A stretch of 64,000 bases of DNA from Parvularculaceae bacterium (GCA_028284065.1 JANQSJ010000010.1:248001-312000); one strand, 5' to 3'. Shown: positions 17,593 to 27,982, counted from the first letter of the stretch. Notes: generated by a model from the letters alone, not told the origin. Translations and numbers: made by a program.

Positions 17593-20500
17593 ATGCGCCG
17601 GCCCCTGTCCAGTTCACTTCTCGCCACCGCGACCGTCCTATTTGCCGGCGTCGTTCTGTTCCCGGCAGTCGTTTGGGCGGACACTATCGACGAAAAGCTG
17701 TTTAGCGGGCTCGAATACCGACTCATCGGTCCATGGCGTGGAGGTCGCGTGACCGCGGTCCATGGCGTTCCCGGCGACCAACAGATTTACTACATGGGCG
17801 CCGCTGGCGGCGGCGTTTGGAAGAGCAAGAACGCCGGCGCCACATGGGACAACATCTCAGACGGGCAGATCCCCGTGGGCACTATCGGCGCGATCGCCGT
17901 CGCGCCATCTGATCCAAACGTCGTTTATGTCGGCACCGGCGAAGCGCCGATCCGCGGCGTGACGACATCTCAAGGGGAAGGGCTCTGGAAATCAACGGAC
18001 GCTGGCCAGACATTCAAATTCGTTGGACTACCGACAGCGGGACAAATCGCCAAAATCCAAATCCATCCTTCAAACCCTTCGCTCGTTTACGTGGCGGCGC
18101 AGGGACAAATCTGGGCGCCCAACGCAGAGCGCGGCGTATATCGCTCATCAGACGGCGGAGAGACCTGGCAACATGTGTTGAAAGTCAATTCAGACACAGG
18201 GGCGACTGACGTCACAATGGACCCAACCAATCCGCGCGTAATTTACGCAAGCATGTGGCATCACGGGCGAAAGCCCTGGTTCATCAAGTCTGGAGGCGAA
18301 GGCGGAGGCATCTACAAGAGCGTCGACGGTGGCGATTCTTGGGGAAAACTCGATGGCGGCCTGCCCGATCTTATTGGCAAATCTGGCGTCGCCGTGTCAG
18401 CCGCAAATCCTGCTCGGGTCTACGCCATGATCGAGGCCGGCCCCGGTAAAGGCGGCGTATGGCGCAGCGACGATCATGGACAGAACTGGCGGCTGGTTAA
18501 TGGCCATCGCGCCTTATGGTCGCGCGCATGGTACTACATTCACATCGCTGCGGATCCAACCGACGCGGATACCGTCTGGGCCATGAACACGCGGCTGTAC
18601 AAGTCCGTTAACGGCGGTGACGATTGGGATATCGTCAAAACTCCGCACGGAGATCACCACGACATGTGGTTCAACCCGGAAAACGGCGACAACTTCATCA
18701 ATGCGAATGACGGCGGCGCCAGCGTCACCTTCGATGGAGGCGATACCTGGAGCTCGATCAACAACCAACCAACAGCTCAGTTTTATCGCATCGTCACTGA
18801 CAATCAAAACCCCTATCGCCTTTATGGCGGCCAACAAGACAATAGCACAGTATCCATCGCTAGCTACGCTTGGGACGGCGGGATTGGCGTCGACGACTAC
18901 TTCCCGGTAGGCGGCGGCGAGAGCGCGCACATTTCATTTGATCCCGACGATCCCTCGCTCATTTACGCAACGACCATCAACGGGACTCTCACCGAGTACA
19001 ACCATGCTAACAAGAAAACTCGCTATATTATACCGTACCCTGAAATGGTATTCGGCATGGATTCGAAAGACCTCAAGTTCCGCGCCAATTGGAACCCGCC
19101 CGTCATCACCAGCCCGCATGATCGGTCGACGATCTACTACGGGACGCAGTATCTCCTGAAGAGCGTCGACCGCGGTCTTTCTTGGGAAGAGATAAGTCCG
19201 GATCTCACGCGCAACAAACCTGAAAACATGGGACGCAATGGCGGGCCGCTTACACCGGAAAATGTCGGCGCGGAGTTCTATCATACGATATTCGCTATCG
19301 AGGAAAGCGATAACGAAGAAGGGACGATCTGGGTCGGCGCGGACGATGGGCTTGTGCACATCACGCGAGATGGAGGCGAAACCTGGAAGGACATATCGCC
19401 TCCGCATCCGAGCGAGGCGATGATCAACGCTATTGAACTCTCACCGCATGCGGAGGGAACCGCTTATCTCGCGGTCGCCGGCTACAAACTAAACGACTTT
19501 AAACCCTACATCTACAAAACGACGAACCATGGCGCAGACTGGCTTCGTATCGATACGGGGATGCCGGATGGCTCCTTTGTGCGCGTTGTGCGCGAAGATC
19601 CCATCGTAAAGGGCCTACTCTACGCAGGGACCGAAAAAGGCATGTTCGTGTCGTTCGATGACGGCGGCGAATGGCAGCCATTTGATTTAAACTTACCATC
19701 TGTCCCAATCACTGATCTGCGAGTTCGTACGGACGGTCTTGGGATCGCGACGCAGGGCAGAGCGTTTTGGGTGCTCGACGACTTATGGGTCGTCCGTCAG
19801 GCATCGAATGAACTTGCGAGCAAGCCAATTCACCTATTTACGCCGCCAGCCTGGGCGATGGGCAAGCCGCGTAGTCGGCCAAAGGACTTCGAAGGTCGCA
19901 ATCCATCGCCTGAAGTGCCGCTCTACTACCTCATTCGCGACGAGGTGGATGAGAATACTGAGTTGACTATCGAAATTCTCGACGCGAACGGCGCGGTCGT
20001 TCGAAAGATGGCGAGCGTCGAAGGCGACCAGGAGCGTTGCGAGAAGAGCAATGAAGAACCGCGGCAACCGATAAAACACGAATACGCGCCAGCCAAGCAG
20101 GGTTTCAATAAATGGAGCTGGGACATGAATTCTGAGGATGTGCCCTGCATCGAAGACATTCTCATCCATGCCGGATTTGACGGGCCTAGCGTTGCTCCCG
20201 GAAGCTATACAGCGCGCGTTAGGTTGGGCGACGCCACGAGCAAGGCTTCGTTTGAAGTGACCAAAGATCCGCGTTCCTTCGCAAGCGATGCAGAAACAGC
20301 CGAATGGGCGGAAACGCTCCAAGACGTTAAGGCCGTACTCTCCGAAGCGCTTTTGGCTCTGGATGACGCTCGGCGCGCGCGCCGGCAAATTCGTTATCTT
20401 ATGTCGGAGCAAGAAGACGCTACTCTCAAGATGTTGGGCGAACAGGCGATTGCAGGGATTGGGGCTTGGGAGCAAAAGATAACGCAGCTTAAATTCGAGA

Positions 20501-20754
20501 CGTATGAAGACGAAGACGCCTGGCCGACAATGTTCGATGGTCAACTTCGTTATTTGATGGACACTATCGACGCCTCTGGCGCGCCGGTCACCCAGGGAAT
20601 GCGCGTTCGACAAAAGGATCTGTTCGAACAATGGGACGCCCTTAAGACGGACCTCCACGGTCTCACCGAGGATTATGTCGATCCGATAAATGACTGGGCG
20701 TTCGAGGGTAGAGAACCACACATCGTGCGGCCACTCGATGCAGGTGACGGCTAA
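17593..20754 (+). CDS. Large BNR/sortilin-like repeat protein, paralogue of 6600-9911
   Basis: 1053 aa. ATG 17593 follows GGAGA by 8 nt; an N-terminal signal peptide (LLATATVLFAGVVLFPAVVWA) is cut before DTIDEK, and unlike its paralogue there is no lipobox. Asp-box motifs include SKNAGATW, SSDGGETW, SVDGGDSW, SDDHGQNW and SVNGGDDW. Landmarks shared with the other protein are YYMGAAGGGVWK, GGQQDNST / AGQQDNST, the PTAQFYR block and a similar C-terminal helical tail, so the two arose by duplication and have diverged. Exported, probably periplasmic. Enzymatic activity is not demonstrable from sequence; a binding or peptide-handling role next to DPP-IV is possible. Confidence 0.9.
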   Translation: MRRPLSSSLLATATVLFAGVVLFPAVVWADTIDEKLFSGLEYRLIGPWRGGRVTAVHGVPGDQQIYYMGAAGGGVWKSKNAGATWDNISDGQIPVGTIGAIAVAPSDPNVVYVGTGEAPIRGVTTSQGEGLWKSTDAGQTFKFVGLPTAGQIAKIQIHPSNPSLVYVAAQGQIWAPNAERGVYRSSDGGETWQHVLKVNSDTGATDVTMDPTNPRVIYASMWHHGRKPWFIKSGGEGGGIYKSVDGGDSWGKLDGGLPDLIGKSGVAVSAANPARVYAMIEAGPGKGGVWRSDDHGQNWRLVNGHRALWSRAWYYIHIAADPTDADTVWAMNTRLYKSVNGGDDWDIVKTPHGDHHDMWFNPENGDNFINANDGGASVTFDGGDTWSSINNQPTAQFYRIVTDNQNPYRLYGGQQDNSTVSIASYAWDGGIGVDDYFPVGGGESAHISFDPDDPSLIYATTINGTLTEYNHANKKTRYIIPYPEMVFGMDSKDLKFRANWNPPVITSPHDRSTIYYGTQYLLKSVDRGLSWEEISPDLTRNKPENMGRNGGPLTPENVGAEFYHTIFAIEESDNEEGTIWVGADDGLVHITRDGGETWKDISPPHPSEAMINAIELSPHAEGTAYLAVAGYKLNDFKPYIYKTTNHGADWLRIDTGMPDGSFVRVVREDPIVKGLLYAGTEKGMFVSFDDGGEWQPFDLNLPSVPITDLRVRTDGLGIATQGRAFWVLDDLWVVRQASNELASKPIHLFTPPAWAMGKPRSRPKDFEGRNPSPEVPLYYLIRDEVDENTELTIEILDANGAVVRKMASVEGDQERCEKSNEEPRQPIKHEYAPAKQGFNKWSWDMNSEDVPCIEDILIHAGFDGPSVAPGSYTARVRLGDATSKASFEVTKDPRSFASDAETAEWAETLQDVKAVLSEALLALDDARRARRQIRYLMSEQEDATLKMLGEQAIAGIGAWEQKITQLKFETYEDEDAWPTMFDGQLRYLMDTIDASGAPVTQGMRVRQKDLFEQWDALKTDLHGLTEDYVDPINDWAFEGREPHIVRPLDAGDG

Positions 20755-20891
20755 ACCTGATTGCAACTGATGCGAGTTACGCAATCGGCGCTTCGTTATT
20801 GATTGTGCGGCTTGCCCATCACTCGCTTAAAAACCGTCAAAAACACATCGGATACTCATTGATATTCCGTATACCCTATTCCGGGCCAACA

Positions 20892-20932
20892 CCATGAAGC
20901 CGATCGCTCAGAGCGCTCTATATGCTTCATGG
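20892..20932. repeat. Inverted repeat upstream of the TPR regulator gene
   Basis: CCATGAAGC (20892-20900) and GCTTCATGG (20924-20932) form a 9-bp perfect dyad with an inner palindrome GAGCGCTC. A smaller dyad (CCTATT/AATAGG) follows at once. About 95 bp before the regulator start; operator or terminator of the BNR gene. Confidence 0.5.
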
Positions 20933-21024
20933 CGCCTATTGCGCCTCAAGCTAATAGGCTACTATTATTGTAATTAGAGGTTTCGTCCATTTAGCGCGGA
21001 TTCTAGTGGGACATTTCGTCAGGG

Positions 21025-23001
21025 ATGGAATTAGAAGCATCTTCTGAAGAAACTACGTCGCCGCAATCTGGGGTCATTGCAAACGATGTAGAGATCGATT
21101 TTGATCGCAATCTCTTGATTGGGGAAGATGGCAATTCCGTGCGGATCGAACCACGTCCCATGGATCTCTTGCGGCTTTTCGTCCGTGAGAACGGAAACGT
21201 TCTAACCCGCGAAGCGATTATCTCGGAAATCTGGGATGGGGCGTATGGGGCTGATCAGAGCCTTACCAACGCAGTATCGTTATTGAGAAAATCGCTGCGC
21301 GAATGCGCAACAAGACCGCCAGTTATCGAAACTATCCCAAAGCGTGGCTATGTTTTCTCGGCGCAACTACGGAGGCGGGAACGTTCTGCGCACTCCAGAG
21401 CGCCGGGAAGACCGGGTGCCTTGTCCGGCAACCGGCGAACGCTTGCGGCCGTGATTGGGGCGCTAGCGGTTGGGATATCGACGCTCATTTCCCTCCTCAC
21501 GGCCAGGGACGTCAATGACGCGCACCTGGCCGATTCCAATACGATCGCCGTTCTGCCCTTTACCGATGTAACGGTCGAATCCGGGCGCTCTTTGTTTGCT
21601 GACGAGATCGCCGAGGCGGTCCAGCGTCAAATTGGCCGCTCCAACGACTTGGCGGTTATTGGCCCCCTGTCGGCATCGCAATATGCAGATGACGGATATG
21701 CGTTACACGACGTCGCAGAACAATTAGGGGTATCGCACATTTTGGAAGGGCGCGTTTCGCGTACGGATAATAATGTCCGGGTTTCCGTGAATTTATTGGA
21801 GGCGCCATCAGGGCGACTAAAATGGAGAGGCGATTTTCAGGAGCCCTACCTCGAACTTTCTACTTTAGAAAGGACGATCGCTGAATTTGTCGCCGATCAG
21901 TTCAACACAACCCTTCCCTTTTCGGGCGAACCGCAATCCATTCCAGCATCCACGGTGTTCGACGCATATCTTGAGGCGAGAAACCTTGTCACGACACGAC
22001 GCCTTGAAGATGTGCGCGCCGCAGTGAATCTCCTCCAGTGGGTTGTTCGCACCGATCCGATGTTTGCTGCCGGGTACGCACAATTGGCATATTCGCAAAA
22101 TGTACTTGGGACACTGACCGACCTTACTGGCGCTCAAGCGGCGTCATTGCGACGGCAGATCAATCAAAATGCCGATCGCGCGTTAGAACTAGATGACCGA
22201 AACGAGCTTGCGCTTACCGCAAAGGCGATTACGGCTTTTTACCAGGGCGAATTCGCTGTCGCCGAAGGCTACTTCCGACGAGTGATAGACGCCAATCCCA
22301 ATGCGAGCGAGGCGTACAACTGGTACGGGGACATGCTTGGCGTTTTGGATCGACGCGCCGAACAGGTCCGAATGGAGGCGCGGGCCGCACGACTTGATCC
22401 GCTCCTGATTTCCAACCAATACAACCTCGCTCAGGCTTACGGCATTACCGGCGAACTCGACGGCGCCCTTAGAACGATCGAGCGCGCTCTTGAAATCGAT
22501 CCAGTTCACCCGATAGCCCTCGGCGTAAAGACCTACCTGTTGCATCGTGCTGGCGAGGCAAACGCACTGATGGCGCTCCGGGCCGAGGTTGACAAATTGC
22601 CCCTTAGCGAACGCGAGCAAAGCGGTCTGAATCGAAAACACTATCTTTCAACCGCTATTGACGCGTTTGTGGCCGACCTCAAAGAAGACAGAGAACTGGC
22701 AAAACGGACTATCGATCGATATGCCGCGGATCCGCGCTCCGGCGTCAACCCCGCGCTTATTGCGGCCATGTTAGCGCGATTGGAGTTCTACGACGATGCC
22801 GCCCTATGGTTGGCCGACTCCGAAGGGGCGACATATCTCACGCACAACCCATTCTATTTTCCAACGGATGGGGAGATACTGCGAAAGTTTCCTCATTATG
22901 CCGCATATTGGGATGGCGAAACGACCAAGTCGTTACTAGAATTCAGGCGGCAGTTTCGCGCTGCAGCGACTAGTTCAACAGTCGATAGCGACGGGCGTTA
23001 G
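21025..23001 (+). CDS. Membrane-anchored winged-helix regulator with TolB-like and TPR domains (CadC type)
   Basis: 658 aa. Residues ~20-115 form an OmpR/CadC-type winged helix (EPRPMDLLRLFVRENGNVLTREAI ... LRKSL ... IPKRGYVFSA), then a basic linker and one membrane helix (about 138-158, LAAVIGALAVGISTLISLL). The periplasmic part starts with the TolB-like fold (AVLPFTDVT ... LGVSHILEGRVSR) and continues in TPR-like helix pairs (NPNASEAYNWYGDML ... DPVHPIALGV). Such proteins sense an envelope signal with the periplasmic module and bind DNA directly from the membrane. There is no receiver domain. It follows the BNR/DPP-IV pair on the plus strand after 270 bp and may control them; that link is inference. 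Confidence 0.9.
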   Translation: MELEASSEETTSPQSGVIANDVEIDFDRNLLIGEDGNSVRIEPRPMDLLRLFVRENGNVLTREAIISEIWDGAYGADQSLTNAVSLLRKSLRECATRPPVIETIPKRGYVFSAQLRRRERSAHSRAPGRPGALSGNRRTLAAVIGALAVGISTLISLLTARDVNDAHLADSNTIAVLPFTDVTVESGRSLFADEIAEAVQRQIGRSNDLAVIGPLSASQYADDGYALHDVAEQLGVSHILEGRVSRTDNNVRVSVNLLEAPSGRLKWRGDFQEPYLELSTLERTIAEFVADQFNTTLPFSGEPQSIPASTVFDAYLEARNLVTTRRLEDVRAAVNLLQWVVRTDPMFAAGYAQLAYSQNVLGTLTDLTGAQAASLRRQINQNADRALELDDRNELALTAKAITAFYQGEFAVAEGYFRRVIDANPNASEAYNWYGDMLGVLDRRAEQVRMEARAARLDPLLISNQYNLAQAYGITGELDGALRTIERALEIDPVHPIALGVKTYLLHRAGEANALMALRAEVDKLPLSEREQSGLNRKHYLSTAIDAFVADLKEDRELAKRTIDRYAADPRSGVNPALIAAMLARLEFYDDAALWLADSEGATYLTHNPFYFPTDGEILRKFPHYAAYWDGETTKSLLEFRRQFRAAATSSTVDSDGR

Positions 23002-23485
23002 GCCCAACTAATCCTCACCGCTCGAAAAGGCTGTCATGACAGGATTCAGACGACGGGACACAGTTCAAGCCGCGAAGCGACCGGTGAAGTCGCTCATGCA
23101 ATGGTCCTGAATCGACAGGTATGACGCAGGCTGCTTGCCTCATACTTCTGTCGAGCCCTGTTGAATGGTATCGAGACGATAAGTCGTATCAATGTTGTGT
23201 TGCGCAGGAACAAACCGCAGATTACAACGGAGCCCACTCGATCCGGTTCGGCACAGAGTCAACATCCACTTGCATCATCAGTTTGCGCTCGTGCGAAGGC
23301 GCGAGTAATGGGCGCAAACCTCCGCGACGCCATGAGTACGGCAATTAATCGCGCGCCGAAGTCGACGGCGGCGTCATTTTTGACGTTGGAAGGCGATGAA
23401 CTCGACAATACTTCAAAGTGCTTAATCTCTTGAAGTAGTGGATACGATAAGGATTGTCTGATTGCAATCGCCAGACTGGACCATT
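23002..23485. other. Convergent intergenic, no convincing gene
   Basis: About 480 bp between the TPR regulator and the convergent barrel gene. Two overlapping short frames on the plus strand (23121-23348 and 23161-23433) are rich in Ser/Arg/Cys, lack a ribosome site and resemble nothing I know. Confidence 0.5.
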
Positions 23486-24835
23486 CTAGAATGCGCCGCG
23501 AAACGCCAACACGACACGATCTTCGCCGTCAAACTGCCCGAATATGCCATCGCCATTTCCATAAAAGATGTCAGCGTTGAGTTCGACCGTCGAGTTGTCA
23601 GTGATTTCGAATGATAGTTTTGGGCGGATCACGCCGTCGGCGCCGCCCTCGGAAGCATACCAACGCAACGTGGCCTGTAGTCTTTCATTGGCGAAGTTGC
23701 GTCTGAGGTAAAGGCTCGTCAAGAAGTCCTCGCGCGGCCGGACGATCGAATCAGACCAATCTAGCAGTCGGTCGTACAGAAACTGAATACTGACAAAGAT
23801 GTCGCCCGGGGCATTGAAATCAGCGACAAAGGCGGCGCTAAACTGATCGGAGCTCGCCACGGCGAGCTGTCCGTCGGACGTGCGTGCGGGAAAGCGCCGC
23901 TTTGGCTGTAGTCCCATTTCGCCTCGAAAGGTCACATCGCCGAACGTGCGAGCCGCGCTCACGCCAAGAAGCGTGCGCCGCCGATTGAAACGGACAAGCT
24001 CTGCGCCGGCGGGCGACGCCTCAAGGCGCGCCAGCGGTTCGGGGTCGATCCCGGAATAAGCTTGAAGGGAAAGGTCCCACCCGTCCACAAGACCCACAAG
24101 GCGACCGCCGATACCCGATGCAGCCAAAACGTCCGTCCGCCGTTCAGTGCGAAAAGGCAGGAGCGGCCCGTCATTTGGCGCGTCGCCGAAACGGAAACGC
24201 GGCGCCTGGAATTCGAATGTGGCGCCCGGGTTCGGTATCTCGTGCACAGTTGGATCTGGAGTCCAAACCAGCTGCGCGGACCACGACCCGAACGCGTCTC
24301 CTGGAATCATATATTCCGCGTTGACGCTCCAAAGGCCAATGCGCGAGTCGCCGAAATCCTCCAGAATGAACTCCCGAAACGACTGAGGGTTGACGATGTC
24401 CAGCAGTTTGAAGCCCTCAAGTTCGCCCCAAACGATCTGTTGCTTGCCGACCCGAAGGAAAATGTCGCCGCTCGACAAGGTTAGATGCGCGTCACGCAGT
24501 TCGAGCGCGCCATAATCGTCCAGGAGCAAAGGCCTCGAAGGACCCGCGTAACCCGCGACATTGGGTTGTCCAGGATCAAGGTCGTCTTCGATATCGCCGC
24601 GCAGCCGCGCTGATACGGTCAGGCTCATCCTCGTCGTTACATCCGCCCGCCACTCTGGCGAAATTGTCGCCTGAGCCTGATTTATGTCGCCGTCATCGAG
24701 CGCTGCCGAAACGCGGAAGTCGTAATCAACGCCAATGACAGAGTCGGCGTTTGCGGCGTCGATTGGTGAATTCGCTCCGAGGGCGATAGAGGCAATGAAG
24801 GCGGCATTGCAAGAAACGCTCCGGACAGGGTGCAT
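23486..24835 (-). CDS. Outer-membrane beta-barrel protein of an RND/MMPL operon (DUF1302-like)
   Basis: 449 aa with an N-terminal signal sequence (AAFIASIALGANSPIDAANA). The rest alternates hydrophobic and polar residues in ~10-residue strands, with many aromatic ends (LRVGKQQIVWGE, WSVNAEYMIPG, WSAQLVWTPD, VSIQFLYDRLLDWSD, ATLRWYASEGG) and closes with a C-terminal aromatic strand ending VVLAFRGAF, the Bam recognition signal. The VGKQQIVWGE...DIVNP segment is typical of DUF1302 barrels that accompany MMPL exporters. Its ATG directly abuts the TAA of the exporter gene (TAAATG), so the two are translationally coupled and likely form an envelope-spanning lipid or hydrophobic-compound pathway. 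Substrate unknown. Confidence 0.82.
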   Translation of the reverse strand: MHPVRSVSCNAAFIASIALGANSPIDAANADSVIGVDYDFRVSAALDDGDINQAQATISPEWRADVTTRMSLTVSARLRGDIEDDLDPGQPNVAGYAGPSRPLLLDDYGALELRDAHLTLSSGDIFLRVGKQQIVWGELEGFKLLDIVNPQSFREFILEDFGDSRIGLWSVNAEYMIPGDAFGSWSAQLVWTPDPTVHEIPNPGATFEFQAPRFRFGDAPNDGPLLPFRTERRTDVLAASGIGGRLVGLVDGWDLSLQAYSGIDPEPLARLEASPAGAELVRFNRRRTLLGVSAARTFGDVTFRGEMGLQPKRRFPARTSDGQLAVASSDQFSAAFVADFNAPGDIFVSIQFLYDRLLDWSDSIVRPREDFLTSLYLRRNFANERLQATLRWYASEGGADGVIRPKLSFEITDNSTVELNADIFYGNGDGIFGQFDGEDRVVLAFRGAF

Positions 24836-27800
24836 TTATCGAACGCCTCTGCGTAATGCTTGCGGCGTGAAGGCGCTGTCGTCGAGCGGCGCTCCGTATA
24901 CAATATTCGAATAGGTAAAGACCGTACTGCGCTCAACGTCGTGGCGACGCACCTCAAGACGCCCGGGCGTCCAAACGCCATCAATCTCTTCAACGAAGCG
25001 GACGTCAACCGTCTTGAGTAGACGACCATCCACATCGTCAAAGATGATCTGCACTGGCATCCAGTTTTGCGTGTCGACAACCGCTTCAAGCCTGCCATAG
25101 CCGAGTTCTCGCGCCGTTTCCGCGCTTTCTGGGATCGCCTCAATGCGCACCAATTCATCGGCGTCGTCCAAAGTGCGGGGAACACGGCGAAAGGTGTAGT
25201 CGTCCAAATCGAACTTCAGTTCGTTTGCTATGTCTTCATATGAAAAATCTGTTCCAAGAAAATAATCGCCGCGGTCGGACGATGGAATCTGCTTAGGTCT
25301 TTGGCTCGCCGGTAAATACAGCCATCGTCTATCGGAAGCGTCAGCGTCTTCCTGATCATGAGTGAGGAAAGCGGTATCGCGTAAAGATTTTGGCGCGGTG
25401 AAAACAATAATGGACTTCTTGACTCCGTCGCCTCTCAACCGAAGCGCGCGAGCCTCACGTATGCGTGGCCGCCCGCTTCGGTTCGCGAGCTCCATCGTGA
25501 TGTGCCGATCGACTGCCTCTCCCTCGTTTCGAGCATTGATCAACCTGGCGATCTGATCCCCGGTTAGCGCGTCCAGCGCCTCATCCGCATGCGCCCTGTC
25601 GCTTGCTGTGACGCCGACGATACAGATAAGCGCGCCGACTGCGGTCGCTTGCGGCGCAGCTCGTCGGACCGCCCGGCGATCGCGAATGAGCGCGAAGACG
25701 GCCGTCGTCACGACGAGGCCGGCGAAATAGCTCGCCGTCGCAGCGATGGCGATAAGGAGCCCGAACTTGAAGAGGGGCGGCAGTTCGGAGACCATTAACG
25801 CGCTGAAGCCAAGTCCTAGGGTCGCTGCGTTGAGGAAGGTCGCCCGCGTCGCCGCCGGGAAGTATGTCGAGATTGCCTCCTGCGCGGTCAGGCCGTCTTT
25901 CCTTTCCGCGTGTTGAAGGCGATCAATGAAGTGGATCGCAAAATCAACGCCGACGCCGATGGAAATCGCAGCGAACATCGATGTTGCGGGCTCTATGAAA
26001 ATGCCGTTCGCTCCCATTACCGCGTAGACGGAAAGAATCGCCCCCGCGACAGGCGCGAGCGACAGAAGGCCAAAGACGAAAGACCGAAACAGCAGCGACG
26101 CCGCCGCAAAGACCAAAAAAGCGGACACCGCGATGCTAACGCGGTGGCTTTTCTCCAGCCTGTCCATCCAGTGATAATCTACATTGACGCGACCGCTGAG
26201 CGCGCCGGTCATGCCTGGCTCGTTGAACGTCTGTTCTAAATACGCCCCAAGCGATTCGACCGCGGAGGCTTCCTCACTGGTGTAACGCGCGTTCAGGTAG
26301 ATGCGGACGAGAGCGCGCTCATATGCGTAGTCGATTTCGTCTTCGAGCTCCGCGGGATCGCCTGAGGACTCATAAAGAAGCAGGTACTGCGCAACGGCGT
26401 CGTCGTTTTTCGGTAGCCCGCTCTCCGTATCGGGATGAAGTGCGCTGTGTATTTCGCCGATAATGTCGGCGATCGACCGCGCTTTGGTGACGAACGGCAG
26501 GCCTTCGGCGTAGTCTTGGAGTTCGCGCAGTTTGGAAATCCGGCGGGCGTCCAGAAGCCCTGACGGCTCTGACGTTTCAACGACTACGTCGAGATAGGAC
26601 GTGCCCGCAAACCGCGCGTTTAGAACTTCGTCGGCGTCGCGAATGGCGAGGCCGCGCCGGAAGTTCTCGATCTGCGACCTGTCGACTTCGACTTTGGCCG
26701 TGTAGTACGCGCCGACGCCCGCACCGATGAGGCTTACGGCCAAGAACACGACCGGCGCCCTCGCCGCGGCCAGGGCGAGGCCGGTTAGCGCGCCTGAGAA
26801 TGGGCCAGGACGCCCTGTCGCAAAGAGAGGTGAAGGCCGGGGCGCCAGAAGCGAGAGGACGCCAGGCAAAATGAAGAGCGAGCACGCCCAGGCGATAAGT
26901 ACCCCGAGCGCAGCGAACCATCCGAAATAACCAATCGGGGGCATGGAGGACGCGACGCCAATGCCGATGCATCCGGCCATTGTCGTGAATGTGGTGAGGG
27001 TGAGCGGCCGCCAGAGATCGCACAGGGTCTCGATGATTACGGCGTCGACGGGGGTCTCCGGCGCATCGGCGCGTCGGGCGTAATAACCGGTCAGGATATG
27101 GATCGAATCCGCGACCGCGATAGCGATTAGGATGACGGGCAGCGCGCTCGTAATCACAAAATAGGAAATGCCGAGCCACGCCATCGTTCCAATGGCGCCG
27201 ACAACTGTCGCTGCGATCACAATTAGGGGCGCAACAAGCGCCGCCGTGCTACGAAACGCGAGATAAATCAGCCCAAAGATGATTGTGACTGCGAGCAGCG
27301 GCAGACGGCGGGAATCGCGATCGATAAGGCCGCTAAGGTATCCGCTGACGGCGCCCTGTCCCGCGACGTGAACCTTTAGGGTCGCATCTTCCAGCGGCGC
27401 AAGACGCGCCATCGCCTCGCGGTAGGTCGCGTCGGCTGCGCTCTGGTCATGAAGCTCCGCGATGATGAGCGCGCCGCTCCCATCGGCGGATACGAGAACG
27501 CCGCTTGGCAGGTCGGAAGAGAAGACGGCTTTGCGCACCGCATCTGACTCGGCTTGCGTCGTCGGCGTCGCCTCAAAGTAAGGCTCAATCTTCAAGGCGA
27601 GCTCATCGCCATAGATCCGGGACTCGGATGCAATGCTTACCACGCGGTCTCGACGGACGTTTGGAAGCGCCTCCATTGACTGCTGGGCCGATTTAAGGGC
27701 GGCAAGTCCCGTCGGCGTGAAGATCCCGTTGGCGCCTTCGGCTATCAGGGCGACGACGATCGGGTCGCGCAGGCCAAAGACCTCCTCGGCGTAATCGCGG

Positions 27801-27982
27801 GTCGTCACCGACGAATGATCGGGCGGAATGAGGGAATCCGTCGAGGGGTCTTTGTTTAGCCTTACGAGGCCGGCGCCGGCGGCGGCCATTAGCATCATAC
27901 CAAGAAGAAGCGTCCAAATCCGAAGCCTCACCACCGCGCTGAACACGCGTTCCGCAAAGCCGTCGTCAAGCGTTAGAGCCAT
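24836..27982 (-). CDS. RND/MMPL exporter fused to a LolA-like outer-membrane lipoprotein-sorting domain
   Basis: 1048 aa, ATG 27982 behind AGGAGG. Residues ~1-790 are a two-times-six-helix RND permease of the MMPL/hydrophobe-exporter type, with two large periplasmic loops and the SSD-like helix blocks (ITSALPVILIAIAVADSIHILTG and SMFAAISIGVGVDFAIHFIDRL). At ~790-815 an extra hydrophobic segment looks like a signal peptide (AVGALICIVGVTASDRAHA then DEALDAL), followed by a ~235-residue LolA-like domain (SIIVFTAPKSLRDTAFL ... GTDFSYEDIANE ... NWMPVQIIFDDVDGRLLKT). Normally these are two adjacent genes. The fused thirteenth helix would place the lipid-binding domain in the periplasm. Coupled to the barrel gene downstream. 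Confidence 0.92.
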   Translation of the reverse strand: MALTLDDGFAERVFSAVVRLRIWTLLLGMMLMAAAGAGLVRLNKDPSTDSLIPPDHSSVTTRDYAEEVFGLRDPIVVALIAEGANGIFTPTGLAALKSAQQSMEALPNVRRDRVVSIASESRIYGDELALKIEPYFEATPTTQAESDAVRKAVFSSDLPSGVLVSADGSGALIIAELHDQSAADATYREAMARLAPLEDATLKVHVAGQGAVSGYLSGLIDRDSRRLPLLAVTIIFGLIYLAFRSTAALVAPLIVIAATVVGAIGTMAWLGISYFVITSALPVILIAIAVADSIHILTGYYARRADAPETPVDAVIIETLCDLWRPLTLTTFTTMAGCIGIGVASSMPPIGYFGWFAALGVLIAWACSLFILPGVLSLLAPRPSPLFATGRPGPFSGALTGLALAAARAPVVFLAVSLIGAGVGAYYTAKVEVDRSQIENFRRGLAIRDADEVLNARFAGTSYLDVVVETSEPSGLLDARRISKLRELQDYAEGLPFVTKARSIADIIGEIHSALHPDTESGLPKNDDAVAQYLLLYESSGDPAELEDEIDYAYERALVRIYLNARYTSEEASAVESLGAYLEQTFNEPGMTGALSGRVNVDYHWMDRLEKSHRVSIAVSAFLVFAAASLLFRSFVFGLLSLAPVAGAILSVYAVMGANGIFIEPATSMFAAISIGVGVDFAIHFIDRLQHAERKDGLTAQEAISTYFPAATRATFLNAATLGLGFSALMVSELPPLFKFGLLIAIAATASYFAGLVVTTAVFALIRDRRAVRRAAPQATAVGALICIVGVTASDRAHADEALDALTGDQIARLINARNEGEAVDRHITMELANRSGRPRIREARALRLRGDGVKKSIIVFTAPKSLRDTAFLTHDQEDADASDRRWLYLPASQRPKQIPSSDRGDYFLGTDFSYEDIANELKFDLDDYTFRRVPRTLDDADELVRIEAIPESAETARELGYGRLEAVVDTQNWMPVQIIFDDVDGRLLKTVDVRFVEEIDGVWTPGRLEVRRHDVERSTVFTYSNIVYGAPLDDSAFTPQALRRGVR

